In this document: piece after piece, positions 11,552 through 23,251 of the stretch | Position numbering within the stretch: position 1 is the first letter of the stretch | How the letters are laid out: the number at the start of each line of letters is the position of its first letter | Source of the DNA: Penicillus capitatus | Taxonomy: Eukaryota > Chlorophyta | Direction of reading: 5' to 3' | Length of the DNA stretch: 64,000 bases | Assembly: GCA_965649825.1 (NCBI GenBank) | Contig: OZ287698.1 | Coordinates: 558,001 to 622,000, forward strand | Notes under the pieces: model-generated | What the model was told of the DNA's origin: nothing | What the model saw: only the letters and a program-made list of their open reading frames with translations | Databases searched by the model: none | Translations under genes and position numbers: made by a program

Positions 11552-14500
11552 TTATGGGTTCGACGGCCCTTCGTCGCTCGCATTTCCCGATCCCGAGCTA
11601 TCCTCTTTCAGACATGCTGTATATTCTTGTTTGCCACCATCTCTCTCCATTGCTGAGATATCGGCATCGTCCCGCTTGTCGCCACCTTCAACTGTCGGCG
11701 TTTGTCCCTTCGTCGTCTTGCTTTCTGTTTCAATCTTCTCAGCCATTCTTTGCATCAGACGATACAGTTTCTCATTTTGCTTCCTCGTGTCGTCTTTCAG
11801 CTTCTCGTTTTCCTTTTTCAAATTCTTCTCAGATTTCTTGATGCACGACCTAAAGCGTACAACGTTGATTAATCATAAACACACATGTTTCGGATGAAAA
11901 GAACATCTCCTTCAGGCGACTGACTCACTCGAATCGTTCTTCCAGCATGCGGAGCTTTCCCGTCCACGAAGAAGATACCTTGCGAGCCTCACCGTCTGCG
12001 TGCTCCAGTATGTACAGGTACTTGCCTGTTTCTTTCCTAAGTCCAGACCAAAGAGTTAAGGTGAAGTGTCTTATCGCACTGCGACATCTCACTCAATCTT
12101 TTTTCGCTCTTTTTTAGTCAGCGTTGCCTCCCAAGCGTCAATGAAGCTCGCCCTCGCTATCAGCATCTGAGACTCCTCGGAACTTTTTGTCCTGTCAAAA
12201 GTATCTCCCATGATAGCGATGAGAAGATTCAGCAGCAGTATGACAGCAATAACCATGTACAAGCCGAAGAAAAGAGTGAAGAGTAGAGTGAAGAAACGGT
12301 TCACGTAGGGAAACTGCAAATGAAAACACTGATCGATGCCGACTGTCAAGAGAGGATTACCTCGGCTTCAAATGCCCCGAAAAGAGCATAGAAGAGGGTA
12401 AGTAGGCTTTTGGGTAAAGATCCATAATCGCCAGTAAAATCTCCGCTTTTTTCACTTCTTCCATTGAAATCTCCGCCTTTTTCACCTTTGCCATTGAAAA
12501 ATCCGCCTTCTTCACTGTCGTCATCAATGCCCATCACTTCCTCTGCAGGTGCATGTCGATGGAGGATGTGCAGTGCCAGTCCGAATCCAAAGATAACTGC
12601 AGAAGACAACACCAAGAAGGCGAAGCAGTCGACGATGACATTCCTGACCATCAACACCAGAGCACCGAAGTTCTGGAATGGCTGTGCAAAATACCAAACC
12701 TGCGATGAACAGAGGATATCATTAAAAAACTGACACGGCTGGGATCACCTTAGTAGACACTAGTACGGCTTCTAATGCCAGTGTCGCTGAGAGTGCTTGA
12801 TTCAATGCAGAACTGAGACCTTCCTGGCTTCCGTCGAATGGTGCTGTCCCTGGATCTGACGTAAGACAAGCTGATATGTGCAGGGCTGGTATAATCGACA
12901 GCAGAAAAATGCAAGATAAAAGATCCAGCCAATTCCATTTTGATCTGAAAAAGTAAGCCGCTCCTCTCATTCGACTGCCAAAATGTACTCGTCCATCTTC
13001 AACAAACGTACAGATTTGATAAAGTTCTTCGTACATCATATATATGCCGAAGAGAACTAAAACAGCGAGACAGCAATGTCTCATGTTATCATCCGAAAGG
13101 TCTCCTTCGCAAACGGCTGAGGATTCCGCGACATAAATAGAGTAAGTAGTAAACACAGCCATGAATAGTATATAAGGGCCGACATACCAATAAAAACCTT
13201 CACCCCAGTATATTAACCATTTATACTGAGTGACAGCTTTGACGGCTTTGCTGCGGAAAATGTCTGTCGGGGCATTCCGCATTAGCAATGGGCGAATGAT
13301 CCCATTCATTCCAATCCGAGCTGCATCCTCGATACGAAGGAATTTGAGAGATGCCTGAACTGTTGCCATGTCCTCTCCGTTTTCTCCTCCTTGAATAAAG
13401 AATTTCATAGATCGCAGCGTGGTTACTTTGGTCTCTTCGTGCTCTTCCCTGTCGACCATCGTCTGATCTTCTAACCCATTTCTTTTATCCAGACGATCGG
13501 GAGAGTCAATAAACTGCCAGTTTGAAACCGCGTCCGATGTGCCCTGATTCCGGGTTTTGTCTTTCCAAGATGCTAAGCTCAAAAAGTTGTCGTAGACTCT
13601 GGGTTGGCATGTTTCGAAGAACATGGACTTCTGGAAAAGAGCGTTCATTATAATCTCTGGGTATTCCTTCCACAACTGCTTGTAGTACGTTTTCATAAGC
13701 CATGCTGCGCTTCTAAACGGTGTGATCGGAGAGCATATCAGCTCGACAGCCTCCTTAACTCTCTCCATTGATTTCTCATCCAAGGCTTCTTTCAGAATAT
13801 TGGATGACACTTCTCTCGATTGATCCTTCTTCGGGCGTCTGACACTCCACCAGCGATCCCAAAAGCCTTTGAGATTTTCCTGGCGAATAGAATTTAGTGT
13901 ATCTCAAAAAAGAAGGTGTACGAATGCTTCTTACAACGATATCATTGAAATCGGGAAGCTCGACTGCTTCCTCTTTCTCATCATCGAAGCGAGGAACGTT
14001 TCCCACATCCAGCAGAACACCAGTCTTTTCGGCATGAGCAATGCAGCACTTCACTACTTCTCCGTCCTTGTTCTTGAAGGCTTCGCGAAAGAACGACTGT
14101 CCAGATCCGTAAGGCGTGTTGACAAAAGAAGGACCGTTTTTCGTCGCTAACCTGCAATACACAATCCCGTTTGGGCAGCTGTGGGTCAATGATTGTGTTC
14201 ACCTCTGAAAGAAGCTGCCAATGTCTTTGCGATTTTTGCCATCAAGCTTCTTGTATCTCGTCGCACTGTCTTCTGTGTCCCGAAATCTTAAGCACAGGAA
14301 TCGACGTCTCTCTTGTTCGGAGGAGAAGCGGAAGTGTCCGCCGTCCAAGAAGATCTCTGAACCGTTATCGGATATTCCACAAAACACAGTCGACATGTCC
14401 TCAACTAAGGTTTCGGGTTCTTGGCTTCTGTTGGCTTCTCTGTGATAGACAGCGACCGTCTTCTGATGTTCCAGAGGATCTGAAAAGTGGTGTCGTAGGG

Positions 14501-17447
14501 GAAAAGAAGAGAAGGAAGTACAAGAGATCGAATTCCTTGTGTTGTCGAAAACACTCTCTGTGCTGTCAATCCTTTCAGGCATGTCGAAGAAACTGCCCTC
14601 CGATAAAGGAGAGGAACCGAATGGAATGTGAACACGATGGAAGACTTGTCGATCTGTGGACACAGCTACAGAACAAGAGTACAGAGATCAGGATAAGGTT
14701 ACCTGATTCGTTGAAGATTCCAACAGTTATTCTGTAGTTGCGAATCGCGCACATATCGATAAAGCAAGTTGCTCTGCCGTCGCTGGACAGAGTGCAGTAA
14801 TCCGACAGCACTCTGTTTGGTTGCTTCAAAAGGTCTTCCACTTCTTGCTGTCCACTGGAGGGATGCACGACAATACTCTCTTGCATTCCTTGATCCCATG
14901 AGAGCAGGACGCAGCGACCATCATCAGAGACTCGCTTCTGGGTGTCTTCAACGATGCCGTCCCTTCTCTTGCGTTTCCATTTCGTCTTGGCGGTCACTAA
15001 TCCCAACAGGTTTGTAAAGTCAACCTTGTACTTTATTGTTTCAAACGTTGTCTCGCTTCTTAAGTCAAGGATGACCACTTTCCCGATATCGAGGATAGTC
15101 ACCCTTTTCCGATCTGCTGTCTGAGATATCCGAAGGCATTTGTCGATGTTCTTTAGCTTCTTTTCTCGCTTCTTCCTCGTCATAAGGTCGATGAACATTG
15201 CCGTCGGCTTGTCAATCAGAGAAAAAGCAACCAGTCCTTGATCTGGTCCGTTGCCGTTGTCGTAGAGGAACAGTCGATTAGGGATGAATGATTCTGAAGC
15301 TGCCTGAGTTCCAGCGTCTTCGAATGCCAGATCCGGAAACGCTCTGCCTTCCCCTTTTTCAAAGCAGACGATTTTTGCGGATCCGATTGGCTGGGAAGAC
15401 GTCTCTCTGTTGGAATCAATGAAGGCTAGTCTCTTTCCGTGAGCAGACTGAGTGGCATCGGATATATAACTGTTGCGGCTAATGCTGCTGGTGACATCAG
15501 TTATCCAAGCAGGAAAGTCACTGTCGTGTTCTCTTTCCTCCAAGGCACTTGCGAGTGACTGACTAGGAAGACAAGCGCATGCTTTTAGGAAGGTCTTGTC
15601 GCATTCCTCAGTATTTAGCTTGTCATCGAGAAACTCTGGAGCAAACACGATAATGGCGCATTCGCCCATGATCAGAAAGTGGTCTCCATTCGGATCATAC
15701 ATCGCCTCAGTCGGTATGTCTTGTTGCTCAGTCGAATGCAAAGGATACAGAACGCCTGAACTCCACACTGTGGCTCCAGACTCGACGGAGACAATGGAAC
15801 ATGACTGAAACCTCTGCGAGAATGCACCAATCCACCGTCTGTTCTTGGAGATGCAAAATTTGGGGTAAACAGCTTCAATGATACGGAGTATATAAGACGC
15901 ATCGTCTGGATCTGATTTCGGATCATTCGCACCTTTATCGCCATGTCTTCCTCGAAACGTTGTATGCGTTTTAATCAGTCTTGGCCCCCTTTCCGTTGGA
16001 ATCAGTATCTGGTTTCTGACAACGTCTTTCGTAATATCCCAGATTAACACTCTTCTTCGGTTTCCATTAACATCCGTTTCTGCTATGAGTACTTCGATGC
16101 TTTCATCTGACTCGGAGAGGCGTTCTAACACTTGCGCTTCATAGCGGAACTTTCCAGGAGGAAAGGTTTTGCTTCTTAACGGTATCAGTTGGTCGCTTTT
16201 CTGACAAAGACACAGGTCTTCTGTTCTGTACACGAAGATCGTCGATTGTTTCGTCGACTCTTTGTTTTCTGTTGTTTTCCACAAAAGCAGATACTCGCCC
16301 TGCAATCCCCAGACGGCACAAGTGCCATCCAGAGTGATCGAGTGTTGCTGTCCTGACCCGGCATCGAAATCCAATCTTGGCCACACCTAAACACAGTGTT
16401 TATATGCGAATTGGTGGCTGCTTTACGTACCGTTGTCTCCGACACGGAGCACACGAGGACACTTTCACCATTCTTGGAAAGCAGTGGGAACCCCTTTCGA
16501 TACTTTCTGTCGTCATCGAGCTCGATATTGGACGCTATACTCTCTCTCAGGTTCAGCTTAAAGACATCGATGGTATGGATCTCGTATTTTGGATCATGGT
16601 ACGTATTTTCGAACTGGACGCGCAGCACGATCCGTCCATTACTTGAGAACTGGTACTTGCATATGTCACTGAGATTCTTTGGCGGAAAAAACTGATGAAA
16701 TCTGCCACGACGTACCGATGCGAGGCTACAGCATACACCTTCTGTTGCGGATGCGGCATTCAGCTTCCTCTCATCATCGAACCACGTCAGGTTCATGCTT
16801 TTGTAGTTCCCTTCAGTGTCGATAGCAATAAGTCTATCATTCTTTTTCTGTTCGAAGCTTAAGCAATCGACGGCGTTTTCGAACGCGTCACTCCTTCCGG
16901 CGACAAGCGTGTAGTCTGCAGTTCTCCACAGCCTAATGTCGTGTCATTGAACACAATCGTGATAAGGATGAGAGACGCACCTTATGCAACCACTATCGTC
17001 TCCTGTCGCTAAGCACGTTCCGTCTGCCGAGAATGCACGACAGGTGAAAACTGTGCCGCCATTCGATGGTTCCAGCACTCGATGGGGAATTCCGTTCAGA
17101 GGCCTGTAGTCGACGAGCGAAAAACGTGGCAGGCCTAGAAAAGAAAACACAGTGACTGTTAGACTGTCTCACGTAACAGTACAGGAGTCGCCGAAAAAAT
17201 CGTCCCGCCGCTACGGAGCCATTTGTACGAAACGTTTAGCAGAGAATTGGCAAAGAGGATGGACGAGCTGGACGTCGAAGCAAGAACGGAACGGAGAACC
17301 TTCAACTTAAGACGTCAGACTGATTAACTTACGTTTGAGTGAAGTCGCTGTCGTGGACTCGTTTCGGATTTTGCGAGTCCGTGAGGATTCCTCCGCATGC
17401 CTGCAGTCCTCCAGCAGAGGTTGACGTGGTTCGTGTTCGCTTCCCAT
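11552..17447 (-). CDS. WD40-propeller / TRPV-like ion channel fusion, copy 2
   Basis: Eleven exons at positions equivalent to copy 1: 17447-17333, 17134-16981, 16932-16431, 16386-14703, 14653-14203, 14151-13935, 13879-12749, 12699-12361, 12313-12093, 12036-11929, 11849-11552 (1739 aa). Architecture as in copy 1: propeller, helical linker, six membrane helices, pore loop, S6 with LLNLLIAIMGDTFD, coiled-coil tail. The frame is open throughout, so it looks functional. Differences from copy 1: the putative filter reads FYALFGAFE instead of FYALFGDFE; the S5-to-pore turret has an inserted three-unit Gly/Asn/Lys-rich repeat (12437-12526); the coiled coil is shorter by about 35 residues. A Met at 17471 is an alternative start. 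Family identity (TRP-like) is secure from S5-S6; gating and ion preference are unknown. Confidence 0.85.
12437..12526 (-). repeat. 30-bp in-frame minisatellite in the channel turret
   Basis: Three tandem units of 30 bp within exon 8 of channel copy 2, encoding about ten residues each on the minus strand (GGFFNGKGEK, GGDFNGRSEK and a partial SGDFTG). The insert lies between S5 and the pore helix, a segment predicted to face the non-cytosolic side. Copy 1 has a non-repetitive acidic stretch here. Confidence 0.85.
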
Positions 17448-17471
17448 TCTCCGCCCCGTGAAAGTTCGCAT

Positions 17472-19416
17472 TTGCTGTCGAATTCGGCGGCACTGAAGGC
17501 CGATAACGTTCGTGCGAAGTTCGCAACGAACGTAGGCAAGAAAGAAATCTAACGCACTAACTAAACGCAAGACATGGTATCGATTTAATACTAATAAGGA
17601 CACGTGGCGACTGTGTATTCGAAGGGCAGGCACATTCTTCGACGCAAGACAGCAGCTTCCATGCCGTAGACCGCGCACGCTGTCTGCCCCGCAGAAGACA
17701 AGCAGCAAAGTCAGGCTCAGCCGCCACGAGTCGGCGATAGTCGTCAGACGACCCGTGCATCGTAACTCCACAGAACGATGCCAACTCCATCCTTAACTGT
17801 GGCTGTTCGCGACCGTCATGCGTTGTGGCGTCGCTTCTTCTATCCTTCGTATGGATGTCAGCTGTGTGTAACCTTGCGTACTTTCTCAAAGTAGGTGCAG
17901 TGCAAACCCGTCGACATCGGATCAGTCCTCGCTTCATCTCATAAAAGAACTTATGTCGAATGGTCTGCACTCTCTCTCTCTGGAGTGACGGATTCGGCAA
18001 CACCAGTTACTCTGTGCAAGACGAATCGCCTGTATAGCACCAGATGAGTTCCGAGCTAAGAGCGAGAACGCTCTGAAACGTACCACATGACGAGAAAGGA
18101 TCGAGATCTGGACTGCATTCTTTAAGTGTGCTTGCTGTATGCAACATCTTTCGAGAGGATTCTGATGTACGGCAGATTCACTTCTCGGAGAGGAATTGCA
18201 AGAACAAGCGCAAATCGCAAGATCACTTGGTAACTCACTTCTCTCTCTTCTTACTTCTCCATAAGTAGCCAGTGAATGAAAAGACACAGACCTATTTCGA
18301 ATCGTCATGTCTGCGTTTCGTTCATTGAACAGCTGCATTTAAGGCTCTCGGTTCTGCTTGACGACAATTCAGTCGTCTGGAGCGGTGTTGTTCGATACTA
18401 GATCTCATCGATTCGAGATCGACAACTCGTTGTCCGAGAAACGAGAATAATCTTTGGCCGAAAGGAACAATCGAGCCTAACTGTGCGCTTACCACAATGT
18501 CGTTCTGAAGATTTCTCACAAGAACTTTGCGCTTTGCCACTCTTCTATTCCGACGTAGATGTTACAGACACGCGTTCCCAGTTGGTCTCTCTGTGGCGTT
18601 TCTCCGTCACAACGCCCACGTGAGGCGATATGGAAAGTACCGAGAAGCGACATATAGGTATCGCTAAGGAGAAGGTCCACGGATGCCGACGGCGCAACAT
18701 CTCGCAAGACACACACCTACCCTTGATCTTTGATCGAATCACGACACTACCGACAGAATCACGCAAGTCACTATCGAACAAGGCCGTATCCGACCACCTA
18801 GAACGCCTTCTCGATACCGAGAAGACCACGATGCCGTCTTGAAACGTCTTAGAAGCCGAGGAGACATCTCAGAACTGTTTGGTTTGCATCGCTTCAGAAA
18901 CGAGTTCTCTCGCTGCCGACAAAATGAAATATCTCTAGGGCTGATTGTCAAGCCTTGAAAAACAAGAACGAGATTGCAAAGAACGACTGGCTCATCTGAT
19001 ATCATGTTTACCAAAAGTCTGTTATGATCTCTCAGCTGGAAACTCTAAAAACAGTTTGGAAAGGTGAACGCGATTGTGTGGTTTGAAGAATGTGTCGGTG
19101 AAGATTTTAAGCTCGTAGTTTATCAAAGAACTGAATTTCGATGATAAATGACGCGTGACTGAAGTTACAGTGATGACCTGCTCTTCTCGAGTTTCTAAGC
19201 GGTTTCTCTCTTCCGTAAAGACGATCCTTTTCAACATCGCCTCTTCTTTTAATTGTCGATCGCCGAATACACGGCGCCACTTTCCGACTTAAAACTGTTG
19301 ATGGCAACATGGCGATACCGTCCGACACCGACCAGATCCGTCCTTTGCAACAAAGGCAGGCATGCGTCCAAAAACCGAATGAAGAATCAAAGCGTTCGCC
19401 GAATGGACGAAGAGTT
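17472..19416. other. Gene-poor spacer between channel copy 2 and transporter copy 1
   Basis: About 1.9 kb. The part nearest the channel gene is homologous to the region upstream of copy 1 and may contain its promoter. The rest, to 19416, shows only short ORFs with no recognisable domain on either strand. Confidence 0.5.
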
Positions 19417-20753
19417 CTATGATCTCTCGGTATTCTGTAGCAAATCCTGCTCGATACTGGTACTCCTGGCTTGTCGCTGATTCTGCGTCTGCACGAGTAG
19501 AACGGACAGTAGGATCGTCGCTGCACCAATAACAGAGATCCAGGATATCTTCTCAGACAGTGCCAAAACACCGATGGCCGCAGCAAGCAACGTGTTTGTC
19601 ATGTAAAGGGCTGTCACCTTCGATGGCGGCCCGATCTGGAACGCCCTTGACATAATGCTCATCACGACGGTGCCCGAAACGATCGTCATCAGGAAGGGGA
19701 ATATGTATAGCCAGCTCACGGACAGACCCACGGCCTTGGGATAGCTTAAGATCATGCAGGGAACACTGAAAAGCACGATGAACACATTCAGACTGATCGT
19801 CAGGACAAAGCTGCTCACACTACTCCCCAGCCATCTGCAAAGGTCATCACAGGTCTGATATCTCCCATCCTTGAAGAAAGGTTACCTTAGAACGATAAAT
19901 GTGGAGCTGATAAGGACAGTCCCACTCAGCGCAAACACGATGCCAATGATTCGATCACGTTCCCACTCTTCTTGTTCGCCAAAGAGGAAAGGAGGATGTG
20001 CAATCAATGCATTGCCCGTTAGACAACCGATCGCACCACACCATGCAAGGATCCCCAAGCGTTCCATGCCAAACAGAGAAGACAGCACAGCTGTAACAAC
20101 TGACAGACACGCATCAGTGGAGTAAGGGAACAGAAGACCGAGCCACGCACCTGGGTAGCTGTTGAAGATGAAGGCAGATTCTCCCAGAGGGAGCATAGAG
20201 GTTGCCAGTGATTGTGAAATGAAGGCAGCTGAGCCAAGAATGCCCCTCATCAAAATGAGGGGAAGCTTGGAGCGATCGGTCTTCAATGGAGTGTTGGACC
20301 AATGACACATGGCGAGGAGAATAAAGATGCAGATGAAGGATCGCGCCGCAACGACTTGCGTTACCGATATCTTATCGGACAGAATCTTGATGCTTGTAAT
20401 GTTCAACGCGACACCCACCGCTGCTGTGAGAATCAGCAGCACGTAGTTGTCGACGTAGAATCTAGACTCCGATGTTGACATTGTCATCCACACAGTATGG
20501 ATGGCACCTTAAGTAGCGTTTGACGCGAACTTCCACTTTTTGGTATATGCTTCGGTTTTCTGCAGCTTCGACGTTATTTCCTGCTCAAGTGGAAGTGTCG
20601 GTTTGAAGCGTCATGGGTGTGCATATCGATCATTCAGCAGTTCGTACTTTTGGTTGCCTCTCTTTGAATCAATGGAGGCCGTTCGAGTGTTAGCTCGTGT
20701 TCTTCAACTGATCTCTCTCCATCGCAGTGGATGTACTGTGGGTTGAGAGCCAT
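19417..20753 (-). CDS. EamA/DMT-family transporter, paralogue 1
   Basis: Five exons: 20753-20648, 20580-20508, 20461-20151, 20099-19886, 19834-19417 (373 aa). About 60 hydrophilic N-terminal residues are followed by ten predicted membrane helices in two five-helix halves, as in drug/metabolite transporters of the EamA type (for example LPLGESAFIFNSYP in the first half and VLALSEKISWISVIGAA in the second). Such proteins move nucleotide sugars, amino acids or other small solutes; the substrate cannot be read from the sequence. The start codon lies on the first of two small 5' exons; without them the protein would begin inside helix 1. The intron at 20100-20150 is 51 bp and free of stops, so the ORF appears to run through it. 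It is one of three tandem paralogues. Confidence 0.88.
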
Positions 20754-21751
20754 TCAATTGCCGTCGAAAAAGCAATTGACGGGATCGACGAATCCATCAA
20801 CGCCAATTCATCGACAATGCGCCACTTCCCGAAAGCAGACAGTGATTTCGATGTGACCCAGAGGACGTATCGGTCTGAGCTATTTTGATTCAATAGCTTA
20901 GAGACGTCGCTAGGAGCACAAGATATAAACGGTGCGAGCTTGCAGACTTAGAAGACGATGTTTGAGGCATTGCGTTCTTCCCAAGTAGTGTCGCCTTCGT
21001 TTAGAGGCCGAATCGCGCTTTCCCGAAGATGAAGATCTGAGAATGTAAAGCGGCTGCAGTTCCACGTTCTCGACTAGAAACACAGAAGTTTGTGCTACGG
21101 TTAACGCCATCCATCAACTAACTGACCATCAGAAGATCTTACAATGCAAGAAACAAGATGCTTGCGCATTGTTACAGATGGGCGTGTTCGGAAGGTCAGT
21201 CTACGTACAAGAACAAGCATCGCGATAGCTGTAACAACAAGACCTGTTCCAGCAAACCAAGAATGCTGATGTGTAAGGGGAACAATCTCGTACTAGTGGC
21301 CTTGATGCTCTAAGCAATCAATATTTGACCTCGATCGCTCTTTCTCTGGCAAGGTAGAAGTGAAAGATAGCCGTCGGCTGAAAGAGTCTCATTCAAACAC
21401 ACTTAATTAACAGGCGGTGAACGAATAATCGGCAGATCTCGTAAATGCGCTATTCAGTGATTCACGAACTCCGACCACTCATCGGGTCCATCGTAGAAGA
21501 TTATGTGTCGCGTAAGGCATGGGCATTAGTTCTCTCTTATCTGCGCGACGAGCGATGCGCTTTCGCTCAGAATCTTTATAAGCATGGTGGACTTGCTCTT
21601 TCCTTTGGATCTATCATTCATTATGTTTCTTCTGGAATTATGGTTTGTTAACAGTCATTGCGCTGACATGCACCATGCAACAGCAGTGTATAAGTTTCTT
21701 ATCATTTCGATTCGTTGTCCGTTACGCATTACCAAAAAACTAGCTATACTA

Positions 21752-21980
21752 CCGGACCGCAGTCGCGCAATCGACGATCATCGGCGAAAGATGACACATC
21801 AAGCGTCATCTGCGTTTCCAAAAAGAGACCTGGACTGGACCCCCGGACGATCATCGACGATCATCGGCAAATGATGACTCATCAAGCATCATCTGCGTTT
21901 CCAAAAAACGATAGGTCCAGGACCCGGTCGATCATCGACGAATGATGACACATCAAAAGTCATCTTCGTTTTCACAAGTC
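21752..21980. repeat. Three ~70-85-bp tandem repeats, each with a hairpin
   Basis: Three imperfect direct repeats; the core word tcatcggc(g/a)aa starts at 21780, 21863 and (diverged) 21934, giving periods of about 83 and 71 bp. Each unit holds an inverted repeat, gatgac with gtcatc nine bases apart (weakened in unit 2), then ctgcgtttccaaaaa in units 1 and 2. Neither strand codes for anything recognisable. Confidence 0.75.
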
Positions 21981-22379
21981 TGAGCTCATCAGTTCTGTCG
22001 CAGTCTTATCTCGCGGCAGACAACTGTCGAGACAATCTAACTCGACTATATTGCGAATGCGGGATGCAGGCGTGCGAGTGTAATCATTCGAAAGTGTCTC
22101 TTATAGCTGTTGCGCGCGATATCATCTGGAACAACTCTCTCCCCCATCACACTGGCCCGTGACTCTTTTCCTGTTCCAACTCAGATCGATCCGTTCGACA
22201 ATTCGAAAACGATTCGACCATAGTATCGTGGTATGCGAACCTTACTGAAAAACGACTGTTCCTCAGAAACAGAAGATCGTCCTCAAGAAAAAAAGTACAG
22301 TCAAGAAAACTATCATAAAAACGAAAAATGACAGAAAACGATAAAGAACGGCAGCATGCAATCGGCGAATCGGCTGATC

Positions 22380-22545
22380 AAAGATCTAAACAACATAGTC
22401 GTTCTCCAATGTAGATGACGCGGTCGTCTCATTCGCTGTTACGCCTTCCTCGACGACAAGCAACACGCAAATGGAAATCGCTTCCGCTGCAACCACCTAC
22501 ATCCACGATATCTTCTATTTGTCACCGAAAAGCTACACCGGGCAG
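22380..22545 (-). pseudogene. Decayed DMT transporter exon 5 fragment (probable)
   Basis: On the minus strand the words agaagatatcgtggat and ggttgcagcg resemble the exon-5 sequence of paralogue 1 that codes for EKISWISVIGAA (agaagatatcctggat and ttggtgcagcg), in the same order and spacing, but the frame is interrupted. I read it as the remnant of a fourth tandem copy. No earlier exons were found with confidence, and the resemblance was judged only by eye. Confidence 0.4.
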
Positions 22546-23251
22546 CATTGATCTATTAGCGACGGGAGATGCTGTGCAGTCAGTTAGATGATGATCACTA
22601 AAGAGCCGAAGGTAAATTATCGACGCCAGCGAAACTAAAATGGCGATCAACACCACGCACGTTTCTTCGAAGTAAAACGTCAAGATCGGAGAACGCCGTC
22701 GTTTGCGTTTCTTCACCAAGGTACCAGCGAGGTGGTAAGTGTATAGCGATGTAGGAAGAATGACGAAGGGGTAATGCGTGCACGCACGGGCGACGTCCGC
22801 TATCCGTAACACCAGTCGATTCATATCCATTGACAGTCGTCCATTACTAATTCGCCCTGAACAATAAGAATAGACAATCCATAGTCTTAGAGTTCGTCCG
22901 CCCACACCAGTCCGTATTCCAGAAGCATACGCCGCTCGAGGCGACTGAACAACCAAATCATCTCCGCAGCAACTTTAGTAATGATACCGAATAAAGCGTC
23001 ACATTCACAAATCGACTGCCATTGATTAAGATGGCATGCATTGCCAATCGAAAACGAGACAGTTCGTGAAAAAAGTGTATACTGACGGCAAAGCGTCATG
23101 ATCTCACTATTCTTCATGGCTGTTATCCCGATAAGCAACTACAATTCATTCCTTGGACTGCTCATGTCAGCCGCATATGCAGAAACTCTTAGTCGTTGTC
23201 AAAAATCGAAATCGGAAAAAATAACTTCCGTCGTCCAGGGTGAGTTGGGCG

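Larger units (their letters stand above)
10811..18150. repeat. Tandem segmental duplication, unit 2 (channel copy 2 and flanks)
   Basis: Second copy of the duplicated segment, in the same orientation as unit 1. It includes a 3' flank (10811-11551) matching 1-693, the second channel gene, and an upstream flank matching roughly 6650-7300. Divergence is uneven: most of the beta-propeller exon differs clearly in protein sequence, while exon 1 and most of intron 1 are identical. Confidence 0.8.
20754..23251. other. Gene-poor spacer between transporter paralogues 1 and 2
   Basis: About 2.5 kb with no complete gene. It holds the hairpin-containing tandem repeats at 21752-21980 and a probable transporter relic around 22380-22545. 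A minus-strand ORF at 22522-22956 is hydrophobic but has no clear family. Confidence 0.55.

Noticed and set aside
22522-22956. Minus-strand ORF of 144 codons with hydrophobic segments, resembling an amino-acid permease
   Set aside because: The similarity is only in composition; no family motif, no partner exons, and its 3' part overlaps the better-supported transporter relic.
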